Shown: positions 1-9,755, numbered from the stretch's first letter. The stretch: DNA of 64,000 bases from Sunxiuqinia rutila (GCF_050589705.1 NZ_JBNGOT010000002.1:248001-312000), one strand, 5' to 3'. A program made the numbers and translations. The notes: generated by a model from the letters alone, not told the origin.

Positions 1-324
1 GTCTTTTTCATCCAGGTCCAGTGCCTTTTTGTACGATTTTAAGGCTTCTGCCAGAGGATTGTCTGACAACTTCTTAATATTGGCATCTTTACTCTGGTAA
101 ACGGCTTGAAAAATCTCACCTCTAACTTCCCAAGTTTTGGGCCAATCTAAGGTTTTTTCAGATTTCTCATTACTCGGATCAATCGTCATTTCGATTGTTT
201 CAACCGCCTTATCGAGCTTTCCGCCATCCTTATAGCTTTGAGCGCTGGACACCTTCCCTTTCTGGGCAAATCCAGCTGTTACTGAAAGTATAAGTACAAA
301 TAGAAAAATTGTTTTCTTCATCAT
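1..324 (-). CDS. Secreted TPR-like protein, N-terminal part
   Basis: An open frame of 108 codons on the reverse strand starts at an ATG ending at 324 and runs off the left edge, so only the N-terminus is visible. It begins MMKKTIFLFVLILSVTAGFAQ, a clear signal peptide with an AQ cleavage region typical of Bacteroidota. The mature part is charged, and its last visible residues (LAEALKSYKKALDLDEKD) read like the start of a tetratricopeptide repeat, the usual scaffold for protein-protein contacts. A second ATG lies one codon downstream and could equally be the start. I infer an exported TPR protein; its function cannot be told from this fragment. It lies downstream of gyrA on the same strand, separated by 70 bp containing a hairpin, so it is probably a separate transcript. 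Confidence 0.65.
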   Translation of the reverse strand, partial: MMKKTIFLFVLILSVTAGFAQKGKVSSAQSYKDGGKLDKAVETIEMTIDPSNEKSEKTLDWPKTWEVRGEIFQAVYQSKDANIKKLSDNPLAEALKSYKKALDLDEKD

Positions 325-358
325 TCTTATTTTTAGATTTTTTTTACAAATTTAATTT

Positions 359-390
359 TTTTACTATCATTTCAAATCAAGATAGTAAAA
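359..390. other. Perfect 10-bp hairpin downstream of gyrA
   Basis: TTTTACTATC (359-368) pairs perfectly with GATAGTAAAA (381-390) around a 12-nt loop, just past the gyrA stop codon. On the gyrA strand the hairpin is followed by an A-run rather than a U-run, so it is not a textbook intrinsic terminator. It may act as a 3'-end stabiliser. Confidence 0.35.
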
Positions 391-394
391 TGCC

Positions 395-2932
395 TTATAA
401 TTCATTTTCAGTGTTTTCTTCTGTATCTGGAGCATCCAGAATTTCTGGATTTTCAATTATTTCACCGTCTTCTTCTTCAATTTCGCCATTACTCTCAAAG
501 GTAACGCGGGCAACTGAAGCAATTCGGTCTTCATCTTTCAGGTTAATTAAACGAACTCCTTGAGCTGCACGGCCCATAACGCGCAATGAAGAAATAGGTA
601 GGCGAATTGTCAAACCGTTTTGAGTGATAATCATCAAATCATTTGCGTCAATGACACTCTTAATGGCAATTAATCCACCTGTTTTTTCGGTTATGTTAAT
701 TGTTTTAACTCCTTTTCCTCCTCGGTTTGTGATTCGATAACCGTCAATACTTGAGCGTTTACCGTATCCTTTTTCAGAAACAACCAGAACGTCTTCGGAC
801 TCATTCTCTACACAGATCATGCCAACGACTTCATCTTGCTCATTTCCAAGGGTAATACCGCGTACTCCGGATGCCGTTCTTCCAATCGAGCGAACGATGT
901 CCTCGTGGAAACGGATAGCTTTACCTGATTTTACAGCAATCATAATATCTTGTTTGCCGTTTGTCAATCGCGCTTCCAGCAGTTGGTCTCCTTCTCGAAT
1001 CGTGATGGCATTTACTCCATTCTGACGGGGACGAGAATAAGCTTCAAGCGAAGTTTTCTTGATAATACCTTTTTTGGTACAAAGAATAATAAAGTTATTG
1101 TTGATGTACTCCTCATCGTCCAAACGCTTCACTTTATTGAAAGCCAACACTTTGTCGTCTGGTTCAATGTTTAGTAAGTTCTGAATTGCACGTCCTTTGG
1201 ATGTTTTTGTTCCTTCCGGAATTTGATAAACTTTCAACCAGAAGCATTTACCTTTCTCGGTGAAAAGTAACAAGGTATTGTGCATGGTGGCAATAAACAT
1301 GTGTTCCAGGAAGTCTTCATCTCTGGTAGCACCTCCTTTTGAACCTTTACCTCCCCTGCCCTGTGTTTTGAATTCAGTCAGCGGCGTACGTTTAATATAG
1401 CCCATGTGTGAAATGGTTATTACCATTTCCTCGTCTGCATAAAAATCTTCCGGGTTAAATTCTTCGGCATTCGGAACAATTTCTGTCTTCCGCTCATCAC
1501 CGTATTTGGCCTTCACTTCGGACAGTTCGTCTTTGATGATTTGCATACGCAGTGATTCGTTGGCCAGAATTTCGCGGCAGCGCTCAATGAAAGCCATAAC
1601 TTCTTGATATTCTGAACGCAACTTATCTTGCTCCAGACCAGTTAGCTGACGAAGACGCATTTCAACAATGGCGCGTGCCTGAATTTCAGAAAGTTCAAAC
1701 TTCTCCATCAAGCGTTCTCTGGCTTCATCCGGAGTTTTTGAGCTTCGAATCATGGCAATAACTTCATCAATATTATCGCTCGCAATAATCAAACCTTCCA
1801 GAATGTGTGCACGCTTTTCGGCCTGTTCCAGTTCAAACTGAGTCCGTCGTACAACAACATCGTGCCGGTGCTCCACAAAGTGATGAATCAAATCTTTCAG
1901 ATTCAACATTCTGGGACGACCTTTTACCAAAGCAATGTTGTTTACACTAAAGCTGGTTTGAAGCTGAGTGTATTTGTAAAGTTTATTTAGTACAACATTC
2001 GATATTTCGTCTTTCTTCACATCTACAACGATGCGCATTCCATCGCGGTCTGACTCATCGTTGATATTCGAAATTCCTTCGATCTTCTTATCATTAACCA
2101 ACTCGGCAGTTTTCATAATCAATTCTGCCTTGTTGACCAGGTAAGGAATTTCAGTAATAATAATTTTTTCGCGTCCGTTAGGTTGTACTTCAACGTGAGC
2201 TTTCCCACGTAAAACAATACGTCCACGGCCTGTTTCGTAGGCATCTTCCACGCCTTTATAACCATAAATAACACCTCCAGTTGGGAAATCGGGGGCTTTT
2301 ATAACAGATGTAAGTTCTGAAATTTCAATTTCCCGGTTGTCAATGTATGCCACGATGGCATCAATTGTGTCAGATAAGTTATGAGGAGGCATGTTGGTAG
2401 CCATTCCGACAGCAATCCCTGAAGCACCATTCACCAAAAGGTTAGGAATTCGGGTTGGTAGTACGGTTGGTTCATTCAACGACTCATCGAAGTTTGGTTG
2501 AAAATCAACCGTGTTTTTATCCAAATCCTGTAGAATTTCTTCTGCAATTTTTGCCAAGCGTGCTTCGGTATAACGCATTGCAGCCGGACTGTCCCCGTCA
2601 ATGGATCCGTAGTTTCCTTGTCCATCAACCAAAGGATACCTCAAAGACCACTCTTGTGCCATCCGCACCATTGTGAAATAAACAGAAGAGTCACCATGTG
2701 GGTGATACTTACCAAGTACCTCCCCTACGATTCTTGCAGACTTTTTGTAGGAACGGTTCGATAATATACCTAACTCGCTCATTCCAAACAGCACACGCCT
2801 GTGAACAGGTTTCAATCCATCACGTACATCGGGCAATGCCCGTGACACAATGACTGACATCGAATAGTCGATGTAAGCAGATTTCATCTGCTCTTCAATA
2901 TTTATTTTTATAATTTTTTCGCCTTCAGCCAT
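395..2932 (-). CDS. gyrA: DNA gyrase subunit A
   Basis: The protein is 845 aa, the usual length for GyrA, the breakage-reunion subunit of DNA gyrase, which introduces negative supercoils together with GyrB. The N-terminal winged-helix/tower region carries the catalytic tyrosine in RYTEARL (Tyr121) and the QRDR motif HPHGDSS at 77-83. The coiled-coil region ends near 500, and the C-terminal beta-pinwheel begins with the gyrase box QGRGGKG, which distinguishes it from ParC. The tail is acidic (EEEDGEII and following). The start is supported by an AGGAGG ribosome site 5 nt upstream. The residue at the position of E. coli Asp87 is Phe86, while the Ser83 equivalent (Ser82) is kept. It is transcribed divergently from clpC across a 288-bp gap. 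Confidence 0.97.
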   Translation of the reverse strand: MAEGEKIIKINIEEQMKSAYIDYSMSVIVSRALPDVRDGLKPVHRRVLFGMSELGILSNRSYKKSARIVGEVLGKYHPHGDSSVYFTMVRMAQEWSLRYPLVDGQGNYGSIDGDSPAAMRYTEARLAKIAEEILQDLDKNTVDFQPNFDESLNEPTVLPTRIPNLLVNGASGIAVGMATNMPPHNLSDTIDAIVAYIDNREIEISELTSVIKAPDFPTGGVIYGYKGVEDAYETGRGRIVLRGKAHVEVQPNGREKIIITEIPYLVNKAELIMKTAELVNDKKIEGISNINDESDRDGMRIVVDVKKDEISNVVLNKLYKYTQLQTSFSVNNIALVKGRPRMLNLKDLIHHFVEHRHDVVVRRTQFELEQAEKRAHILEGLIIASDNIDEVIAMIRSSKTPDEARERLMEKFELSEIQARAIVEMRLRQLTGLEQDKLRSEYQEVMAFIERCREILANESLRMQIIKDELSEVKAKYGDERKTEIVPNAEEFNPEDFYADEEMVITISHMGYIKRTPLTEFKTQGRGGKGSKGGATRDEDFLEHMFIATMHNTLLLFTEKGKCFWLKVYQIPEGTKTSKGRAIQNLLNIEPDDKVLAFNKVKRLDDEEYINNNFIILCTKKGIIKKTSLEAYSRPRQNGVNAITIREGDQLLEARLTNGKQDIMIAVKSGKAIRFHEDIVRSIGRTASGVRGITLGNEQDEVVGMICVENESEDVLVVSEKGYGKRSSIDGYRITNRGGKGVKTINITEKTGGLIAIKSVIDANDLMIITQNGLTIRLPISSLRVMGRAAQGVRLINLKDEDRIASVARVTFESNGEIEEEDGEIIENPEILDAPDTEENTENEL

Positions 2933-2937
2933 TTAAT

Positions 2938-2943
2938 CCTCCT
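2938..2943 (-). promoter_or_regulatory. Strong Shine-Dalgarno site of gyrA
   Basis: AGGAGG on the reverse strand lies 5 nt before the gyrA ATG. Most genes in this window lack any such motif, as is usual in Bacteroidota, so this one stands out and fixes the start. A -7-like TATTTTTG lies at 2979-2986 (reverse strand), but no convincing -33 element accompanies it. Confidence 0.6.
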
Positions 2944-3220
2944 TTTAAAGAAATTTTATGTTGAAAAATTTTGACTTACAAAAATATAAAAATACTAATA
3001 AAATCAGCCATTATAAGTGGTATTAATTAGACTTCTTCAAACAAGATTTTAACAAGTCAATGTTTAAAAATCCTATTGATTCAAGTTCCGTGTCTTTAAA
3101 TATTGCTTACTTTTACTTTGAATTTCTGTTTCCAGTTCAAAAAGCCGAAATCCAACATTTCGGAATAGTATTTGTTAAAACAGAAATAACTTACAAATTT
3201 ATATTAAGGACATTTCAATT

Positions 3221-5740
3221 ATGGATTCTCAATTCTCACCAAGAATAAAAGATGTTCTGACCTATAGCCGTGAAGAGGCCATCAGGTTAGGAAATGAGCA
3301 GATTGGACTTGAGCATATTTTTCTGGGAATTTTGAGAGAGGGAGAAGGGATAGCAATTGATATACTCACCAATTTGGGAGTAAATTTATCTGAAATCAAA
3401 GAAGCCATTGAATCTGCGCTTCGTACCGATAATATTATTGATCCACAAGCTTCCGTTCAACTCTTAAAATCAGCTGAAAAAGCGCTCAAGCTTGTTTATC
3501 TTGAAGCACGTGCATTCAACAGCTCAACAATTAATACGGGCCATTTATTATTGGCGCTGTTAAAAGACAAAGACAGTCAGATTTCAACCTTGCTGAGCGA
3601 ATTTCATGTTAACTATTACATTCTAAAGTCAAGGCTTGAGGATTACAAACAGCCGGAAGCTAAATCAGACTTTGGAGATGAAGAAGATATGGATGATCCG
3701 TTCTCAAAGCAGCAACCCCCGTCAGGTTCATCTTCAAAAAAATCAAGTAGCTCAAAATCAGAAACTCCGGTACTGGACAACTTTGGGATTGACATAACCA
3801 AAGCTGCAGAGGATAACAACCTGGATCCCATTGTAGGACGGAGCAAAGAAATTGAACGACTGGCACAAATTTTATCGCGTCGCAAAAAGAATAATCCGAT
3901 TTTGATTGGAGAGCCGGGAGTTGGTAAATCTGCAATTGCAGAAGGCTTAGCTATCCGTATTATTCAAAAGAAAGTTTCCAGGGTGCTGTTCGACAAGCGA
4001 GTTGTGAGTCTGGACATTGCTTCAATTGTGGCCGGAACTAAATATCGGGGACAGTTTGAGGAACGCATGAAAGCCATTTTGAATGAGCTTTCCAAAGTGA
4101 ATAATGTCATTTTGTTCATCGACGAAATTCACACCATTGTAGGTGCCGGAGGAGCAACCGGATCGCTTGATGCAGCCAATATGCTGAAACCAGCGCTTGC
4201 ACGTGGCGATATTCAATGCATAGGTGCCACAACCCTTGACGAATACCGCCAGCACATTGAGAAAGATGGTGCACTGGAGCGTCGTTTCCAGAAAGTTATG
4301 GTTGAACCAACTTCGGTTGATGAAACCATTGAAATTCTGAATAACATTAAGGAACGCTATGAAGATCACCACAATGTCATTTATTCAGATGATGCCATTA
4401 AAGCTTGTGTCAAGTTAACGGCGCGGTACATTACCGACCGGTACTTACCGGACAAGGCCATTGATGCGCTGGATGAAGCTGGTTCCAGGGTTCATATTGC
4501 CAACATCAATGTTCCGGAACGCATTGTCAAGCTGGAAGAAAAGATTGAAAGCACGCGCGAAGAGAAAATAAAAGCCGTAAAAAGTCAAAACTTTGAAGTG
4601 GCTGCCAACCACCGGGATAAGGAAAAAAACCTGCTTCAGTTACTGGATCAGGAAAAAGAAGCCTGGGAAAAGGAACTTATCAGCCATCGCGAGGTCGTTG
4701 AAGAGGAAAAAGTGGCCGAAGTGGTTGCTATGATGTCAGGCGTTCCGGTTCAACGAATAGCCCAGGCAGAGGGTATTCGACTGATGAACATGGGAGCTAT
4801 GCTAAAAGGAAGTGTGGTTGGTCAGGATGACGCCATTGCCAAGATTGTGAAGGCAATCCAACGTAACCGTGCTGGCCTGAAAGACCCCAACAAACCAATT
4901 GGGTCCTTTATTTTCCTGGGACCTACGGGTGTTGGTAAAACCCAGTTAGCCAAAGTATTGACCAAATACTTGTTCGACAGTATTGATTCGCTAATTCGCA
5001 TTGACATGAGCGAGTACATGGAGAAATTTGCTGTTTCGCGACTGGTGGGTGCACCTCCGGGGTATATTGGCTATGAAGAAGGCGGACAATTGACTGAAAA
5101 AGTACGGCGCAAGCCCTACTCCGTTGTTTTGCTGGATGAGGTTGAGAAAGCGCATCCCGATGTTTTTCACCTTCTGCTTCAAGTGCTTGACGAAGGTCGT
5201 TTGACTGACAGTTTGGGACGCAATATTGATTTCAAAAATACCATCATTATAATGACCTCCAACATTGGCTCACGTCAATTGAAGGACTTCGGGCGAGGCG
5301 TTGGATTCTCAACACCAAAAACGGCAGAAGAAGAAAGTGATCATGCCAAGTACATCGTTCAAAAGGCATTGAAACGTGCCTTTGCTCCGGAATTCTTAAA
5401 CCGGATTGACGATGTTATCATGTTTAATACGCTTTCAAAAGAAGATATCTCTAAAATTATTGATATCGAGTTGAAAGAACTTTACGAACGCGTGGAAGCA
5501 TTGAATTATAAGCTGAAAATCTCGAAGACAGCCAAGGACTTCATTGCCGAAAAAGGCTATGATGCGCAATATGGCGCACGTCCGCTAAAACGGGCAATTC
5601 AGAAATACCTGGAGGACGAAATGGCCGAGGTAATCATTAAGGCCTCTATTTCGGAGGGTGATACGATTTCAATTGGCTACGATAAGAAGAATGATAAAAT
5701 AAAGGTTCGCATACTTGCAACCAATGACAAAGCAGAATAA
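3221..5740 (+). CDS. clpC: ClpC-type AAA+ unfoldase of the Clp protease
   Basis: This 839-aa class I Clp/Hsp100 ATPase unfolds proteins for degradation by ClpP. Domains in order are a double Clp-N repeat (about 1-145), a Ser/Lys-rich linker, the first AAA+ module with Walker A GEPGVGKS and Walker B FIDEIH, and a short coiled middle domain with UVR-like character (about 420-475). This is typical of ClpC rather than ClpB, whose middle domain is far longer. The second AAA+ module has GPTGVGKT, LLDEVEKAH and the sensor-2 motif GARPLKR. The start MDSQFSP is the only sensible one before the Clp-N repeat. It faces mscS convergently, with a perfect palindromic terminator between them. Substrate adaptors are not visible here. 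Confidence 0.95.
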   Translation: MDSQFSPRIKDVLTYSREEAIRLGNEQIGLEHIFLGILREGEGIAIDILTNLGVNLSEIKEAIESALRTDNIIDPQASVQLLKSAEKALKLVYLEARAFNSSTINTGHLLLALLKDKDSQISTLLSEFHVNYYILKSRLEDYKQPEAKSDFGDEEDMDDPFSKQQPPSGSSSKKSSSSKSETPVLDNFGIDITKAAEDNNLDPIVGRSKEIERLAQILSRRKKNNPILIGEPGVGKSAIAEGLAIRIIQKKVSRVLFDKRVVSLDIASIVAGTKYRGQFEERMKAILNELSKVNNVILFIDEIHTIVGAGGATGSLDAANMLKPALARGDIQCIGATTLDEYRQHIEKDGALERRFQKVMVEPTSVDETIEILNNIKERYEDHHNVIYSDDAIKACVKLTARYITDRYLPDKAIDALDEAGSRVHIANINVPERIVKLEEKIESTREEKIKAVKSQNFEVAANHRDKEKNLLQLLDQEKEAWEKELISHREVVEEEKVAEVVAMMSGVPVQRIAQAEGIRLMNMGAMLKGSVVGQDDAIAKIVKAIQRNRAGLKDPNKPIGSFIFLGPTGVGKTQLAKVLTKYLFDSIDSLIRIDMSEYMEKFAVSRLVGAPPGYIGYEEGGQLTEKVRRKPYSVVLLDEVEKAHPDVFHLLLQVLDEGRLTDSLGRNIDFKNTIIIMTSNIGSRQLKDFGRGVGFSTPKTAEEESDHAKYIVQKALKRAFAPEFLNRIDDVIMFNTLSKEDISKIIDIELKELYERVEALNYKLKISKTAKDFIAEKGYDAQYGARPLKRAIQKYLEDEMAEVIIKASISEGDTISIGYDKKNDKIKVRILATNDKAE

Positions 5741-5750
5741 GTACTCAATG

Positions 5751-5774
5751 AAAGCCGGTGAATTCACCGGCTTT
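5751..5774. terminator. Bidirectional intrinsic terminator
   Basis: A perfect 24-bp palindrome, AAAGCCGGTG-AATT-CACCGGCTTT, lies between the clpC stop (5740) and the mscS stop (5776-5778), with T residues beyond it on the plus strand and A residues before it. The symmetry and position suit termination of both convergent transcripts. Confidence 0.85.
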
Positions 5775-5775
5775 T

Positions 5776-6810
5776 TTATTGCTCTTCGAAGAGGTTTATG
5801 CGACTTTTAGGCAGGTGTTGCGGATATTCATTTTGCACAAAACGAATGAGTTCCTCGCGGACATGCACTCTTAAATCCCACGCTGTTGGAGAGTCTTCGG
5901 CACTTACCAAAGCACGCAACTCCAAGGTTCGTTCATTGGAATTGGTCACCTGAAGTACGTTCACTTTTCCATCCCACAAATCTGTTTGATTTAAAACTTC
6001 GGTTAGCTTTTCACGCATTTTCTCAACCGGAAAAGCATAATCAACATGCAGATAGACTGTTCCCAAAATTTCAGCAGAAGTTCGAGTCCAATTCTGAAAT
6101 GGTTTTTCAATAAAATAGGTAATCGGAAGAATCAAGCGGCGTTTGTCCCATATACGCACCACCACATAAGTGAGTGTAATTTCTTCGATCCAGCCCCACT
6201 CCCCCTCTACAATCACGACATCTTCCAGCCGAATGGGTTGCGTAATAGCGATTTGGAAGCCAGCCAGAATCATTGCAATGCTGCGCTGAGCGGCAAAACC
6301 AATAATAATCCCTGCAATTCCGGCACTGGCTAACAAGCTAAGCCCTATTTTACGTATCTGAGGAATGGTCATCAGGATAATTCCGATGGCAATAATCACG
6401 ACAATGGTAATCAACATACGCTCAAGCACCGACAGCTGTGTATGAATTTTTCGGGCTTTTAGGTTATCTCTTGTCGAAATATCATATTTTGCCAACACGT
6501 AGACCTTAATTCCCCGGATGGCACTAATTATTAGCCAGGCTAAAATCAAGGTATATACAATTCCCAGGATGATATTGATACTGCTGTTTACTTCATCCAA
6601 CAATGCGGTGGCAGGCACTAACATGGAACCTGCAATTAGCATCACCAAAAAAATGAAGGGCAGGCTTACGAAACGCATAACTTTTAGTCCTACTGTATGA
6701 TTAGAGTTTTTTCGGATCAATTTCTTTAAGTACCCGATAATGAGAAAAGCAATAAAAACACCTAAAACAAGACCAGCAGCAACAATAGCAATTTGTAAAA
6801 ATAAAGTCAT
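5776..6810 (-). CDS. MscS-family mechanosensitive channel
   Basis: The product is a 344-aa inner-membrane protein with four to five hydrophobic helices in the first 180 residues (about 5-28, 45-68, 80-105, 135-155 and 160-190). The last has the Gly/Ala-rich pattern of the MscS pore helix (LLASAGIAGIIIGFAAQ). The beta-domain follows (GEWGWIEEITLTYVVVRIWDKRRLILP), with the C-terminal alpha/beta vestibule domain to the end. MscS channels open under membrane tension and release solutes on hypo-osmotic shock; some relatives conduct specific ions. The family is clear, but which subtype is not. It is upstream-adjacent to no obvious partner and lies 56 bp downstream of the SpoIIE phosphatase on the same strand, so co-transcription is possible. 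Confidence 0.88.
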   Translation of the reverse strand: MTLFLQIAIVAAGLVLGVFIAFLIIGYLKKLIRKNSNHTVGLKVMRFVSLPFIFLVMLIAGSMLVPATALLDEVNSSINIILGIVYTLILAWLIISAIRGIKVYVLAKYDISTRDNLKARKIHTQLSVLERMLITIVVIIAIGIILMTIPQIRKIGLSLLASAGIAGIIIGFAAQRSIAMILAGFQIAITQPIRLEDVVIVEGEWGWIEEITLTYVVVRIWDKRRLILPITYFIEKPFQNWTRTSAEILGTVYLHVDYAFPVEKMREKLTEVLNQTDLWDGKVNVLQVTNSNERTLELRALVSAEDSPTAWDLRVHVREELIRFVQNEYPQHLPKSRINLFEEQ

Positions 6811-6866
6811 AACTTTAATTTAGTATTTCTTTGAATAACACCAAAAAGCGGAAGTCGTTCATTCGA

Positions 6867-8765
6867 CTACTCGAACATACCTTTAAACTGAATGGCCATT
6901 AAACTAATATCATCAGCTTGTTTGGTTTCTCCTTTAAAGTTTTTCAGTTCGCTCATTACACCTTTTACAAGCGATTCAGGTGTCATGTTCTGGCTTTCTG
7001 TCATCAGACTGGATAACCGGTTCAGACCATACATTTCACCATACCTGTTTTTACATTCGGTGACCCCATCTGTATATAAAAACAGAATATCTCCTTTGGA
7101 CAGCAACAGCGATTCAGACTCGTAGGTTTTGTTAGCGTAAAGGCCTATGGGCAAGCCGTGCGTTTGCTCCAGCTGGGTTACCCCTTTGTTTCGACGCAGC
7201 AAAAACGGATAATTGTGTGCAGCATTGCAATAATCTAGTATGCCTGTTTTAACATTCAGAACCCCAAGAAAAAGGGTTAGGAAGTGCTGATTGGAATTTT
7301 CTTTACTTAGGGCTTTGTTTACAACGTCCACAATCTTTTGAGCCGATACATCAGTTGACTTGCTTTTGATCATCGTATTGGCAACTGCCATAAACAAAGC
7401 AGCAGGAATGCCTTTGCCGGAAACATCACCCATCGTAAAGAGCAGGTGTTCATCATCAATGAAGAAGAAGTCATACAAGTCTCCTCCAATACTTTCTGCG
7501 GGTTGGAGAATGGCAAAGAGATCAATTTCATGTCGTTTTTCCAGAAAACTGTAGTCTTGCGGAATGATTGTTCGCTGGATTTCTTTCGCTGATTTCAAGT
7601 CTTTCTCATACTTACGCTTGTCTTTCCGAATCTGGTTTTGCTCTGCCAAATAGGTATTGTACTGAAATTGCAACTCCTTCAAACTATCACTCAGCAGCTC
7701 AATTTCATTCTTATCTCCCCTTCTTCTTCCCCGGTCTCCAAAACTAAAACGCTGAATAGAACGAACAATTTGTACCAATGGAGAAAACATCCGGGTAAAA
7801 ATAACGACAATAAGTGCCAGTATTGCCAGAAAGCCGATAAGCGATACAACGACAATCTTACGAAAAACGGACCGCAGGTCATCAAACAATTCCTTTGCCG
7901 GAATCACAATAACAACACGCCAGTCAGTATAGGGAATCGATGAAAAATAAAACCAGCTTCTTTCATAGTTGAACAATTCCGGATAAGCAAATCCGGATCC
8001 GGACTTGCCGGCTCTCAGCAGCTGCATGTAATAATCCCTGTCAGTTCTCAAAGTCTCGGAGGATACGTCAAAAACCTGTTTTTTCATCACCCAGTCAGGA
8101 TTTGGGTGAGTAAGGTAATACCCTTGCCTCGATGCAATAAGCGCAAATCCGTTGGTTCCTATTTTGATGTCAGAAATGACTTTATTTAGAAATTCGAGAT
8201 TGATGTCACCGGCAATAATTCCAACTGACTCCCCCTGTGGATTGACTATTGGTAAAAAAAAAGAAATCATTAGTTTACTCGAATCCAGTGGACAGTAAAA
8301 AGGATCGGACCAAATACCCAAATTTTCTTGAAGGACTGAGTCTGCCAGATTTTCAAAATTGTATATCGCGCAAAAATCCAGATCTTGCCGGTCAACAAGC
8401 TCTCCGTCATGCGCATGGTAAGAAGAATAAATTAAGGTGTCTTGATTTTCAAACAGCTGAACGTGCAAGCCATTGAGCACCTGATTATTTTGTACAACCT
8501 GATGAAGAAAAAACTGTAAATCGCCATGTGAACGGTAATAAAGAGCCTGACTGGCAACATTGCGGGTTATCTCCTGGCTGGCGACCACATTTTTTGAAAT
8601 CTCATTGATAATCAAGCTGGATTGATGAATGGCCAATTCTTCAATTTTATCCATAATTATCTCCCGACTATGCTTATAGTTTAGAAACACAATCAAGGAA
8701 ATAACAATGAGCACGGCTGATGACACATAGAATCCCAGCTGAAAGGCAATACTTCTTTTATTCAT
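6867..8765 (-). CDS. Membrane sensor PP2C (SpoIIE/RsbU-type) phosphatase
   Basis: This 632-aa protein has a transmembrane helix at about 9-30, a periplasmic double-Cache sensor domain (about 35-285; it includes GIIAGDINLEFLNKVI and GFALIASRQGYYLTHPN), a second helix (about 295-318) and a HAMP linker. A short coiled coil follows (about 360-395), then a C-terminal PP2C/SpoIIE phosphatase domain. The phosphatase motifs GGDLYDFF and GDVSGKGIPAALFMA supply the metal-binding aspartates, and FLYTDGVTE and DDISLMAIQF close the fold. Such proteins usually dephosphorylate anti-sigma-factor antagonists in partner-switching stress pathways, in response to a small ligand bound by Cache. No anti-sigma partner is encoded nearby, so the target and ligand are unknown. 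Confidence 0.9.
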   Translation of the reverse strand: MNKRSIAFQLGFYVSSAVLIVISLIVFLNYKHSREIIMDKIEELAIHQSSLIINEISKNVVASQEITRNVASQALYYRSHGDLQFFLHQVVQNNQVLNGLHVQLFENQDTLIYSSYHAHDGELVDRQDLDFCAIYNFENLADSVLQENLGIWSDPFYCPLDSSKLMISFFLPIVNPQGESVGIIAGDINLEFLNKVISDIKIGTNGFALIASRQGYYLTHPNPDWVMKKQVFDVSSETLRTDRDYYMQLLRAGKSGSGFAYPELFNYERSWFYFSSIPYTDWRVVIVIPAKELFDDLRSVFRKIVVVSLIGFLAILALIVVIFTRMFSPLVQIVRSIQRFSFGDRGRRRGDKNEIELLSDSLKELQFQYNTYLAEQNQIRKDKRKYEKDLKSAKEIQRTIIPQDYSFLEKRHEIDLFAILQPAESIGGDLYDFFFIDDEHLLFTMGDVSGKGIPAALFMAVANTMIKSKSTDVSAQKIVDVVNKALSKENSNQHFLTLFLGVLNVKTGILDYCNAAHNYPFLLRRNKGVTQLEQTHGLPIGLYANKTYESESLLLSKGDILFLYTDGVTECKNRYGEMYGLNRLSSLMTESQNMTPESLVKGVMSELKNFKGETKQADDISLMAIQFKGMFE

Positions 8766-8826
8766 GAATGATATACGATCTTAAAGAGCAAACAAGTTAT
8801 GAAAAATCGAAGTGAAAGGAAAGCCC

Positions 8827-9687
8827 TTAGATTAGTTTATTCAGCCAGCTTCGAGGTCCTTTAAACAAACAGGTTTTGGACGCAAATTCTGCTGATTTTT
8901 GCAGCGCTTGCAAATAATTACTTTTCGTTAAAAGATAATAACAGAATGCCCCATGAAAAAAGTCACCGGCTCCAAGTGTGTCGATAACATCTACTTGCGG
9001 GACGTCTAGCTCACAGTTCATTTCCCTGCTGCTAACTAAAATTGGCTGATTCCCCCGCGTAATTGCTTTATGCGAAATGGCAAACTGATCTAAATAGTCA
9101 AAGATCTCCTTGGGTTGCTCACACGTTGGAGGATAAAAATCATTGGAGCAAATGGCATAATCCACATGTGGCAGCAATTCGGGAAGGTAGGATTTCCAGC
9201 TGCCACCATCAAAAACAACAGGAATTTGTCTGTTTTTTGCTTCGTGCGCCAGTTTTACAGCAACCTCTGGGTAAAAACCATCCAGCATTACAACCTCAGG
9301 CTGAAGTTGATCCAGCAGCTTTTTCTCATCAATAGGTTGTGTTATCCGATCCGGATAATGCGTAAAAATTGTTCGCTCGCCATTTGATGCACTAATGACA
9401 GAGGCAAGTACCGGTTGGGAATCCACCCGCTCTAAAAGGTCAATGTATTGAATGTTACATTGCTCAAAATCATTTTTGAAAACTGATTGAAAAGCATTTT
9501 TCCCTACAGCTGTTACCAAGTGGGTGTTTCCATTGAGCTTTGCAAAGGCCACTGCAGCATTGGTTGCAGGCCCTCCAACCCAACAGTCGGGTGCCTGGGT
9601 TTTTATTTTCACATTCCCTGCCGGAAACTCATCAACAAAATATTGAATATCCAAGGTTGCTAAACCCAGAAAGAGTGCCTTTTTCAT
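8827..9687 (-). CDS. PfkB-family sugar/nucleoside kinase
   Basis: This 286-aa ribokinase-like protein carries the family N-terminal glycine motif (GGPATNAAVAFAKLNG, about 38-53) and the C-terminal anion-hole signature DTLGAGDFFHGAF with its catalytic aspartate. PfkB kinases phosphorylate a sugar, sugar phosphate or nucleoside using ATP. Length and both signatures are intact. The substrate cannot be assigned from sequence alone, and the neighbours (phosphatase, fabG) do not point to a pathway. It starts at ATG 9687 (MKKALFLGLATLD) and lies 60 bp upstream of the phosphatase gene on the same strand. A terminator hairpin separates it from fabG, so it has its own promoter or depends on read-through. 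Confidence 0.85.
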   Translation of the reverse strand: MKKALFLGLATLDIQYFVDEFPAGNVKIKTQAPDCWVGGPATNAAVAFAKLNGNTHLVTAVGKNAFQSVFKNDFEQCNIQYIDLLERVDSQPVLASVISASNGERTIFTHYPDRITQPIDEKKLLDQLQPEVVMLDGFYPEVAVKLAHEAKNRQIPVVFDGGSWKSYLPELLPHVDYAICSNDFYPPTCEQPKEIFDYLDQFAISHKAITRGNQPILVSSREMNCELDVPQVDVIDTLGAGDFFHGAFCYYLLTKSNYLQALQKSAEFASKTCLFKGPRSWLNKLI

Positions 9688-9706
9688 AAATACAATTCAA
9701 AAGAAA

Positions 9707-9732
9707 AGCCGTCACATTTTCAGGTGACGGCT
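9707..9732 (-). terminator. Intrinsic terminator of fabG
   Basis: AGCCGTCAC (9707-9715) pairs perfectly with GTGACGGCT (9724-9732) around an 8-nt loop. Read on the reverse strand, the hairpin is followed by TTTTCTTTTG. It lies directly downstream of the fabG stop. Confidence 0.85.
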
Positions 9733-9755
9733 CTGTATTTTATATTTTAACAAGA

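Noticed and set aside
359..390. Canonical terminator for gyrA
   Set aside because: The stem is perfect, but the run after it on the gyrA strand is A rather than U; kept only as a hairpin.
3643..5182. Several reverse-strand frames within clpC
   Set aside because: They are shadows of a strongly conserved gene and have no sensible domain content. The same applies to antisense frames throughout gyrA, brxC, the helicases and the WDW gene.
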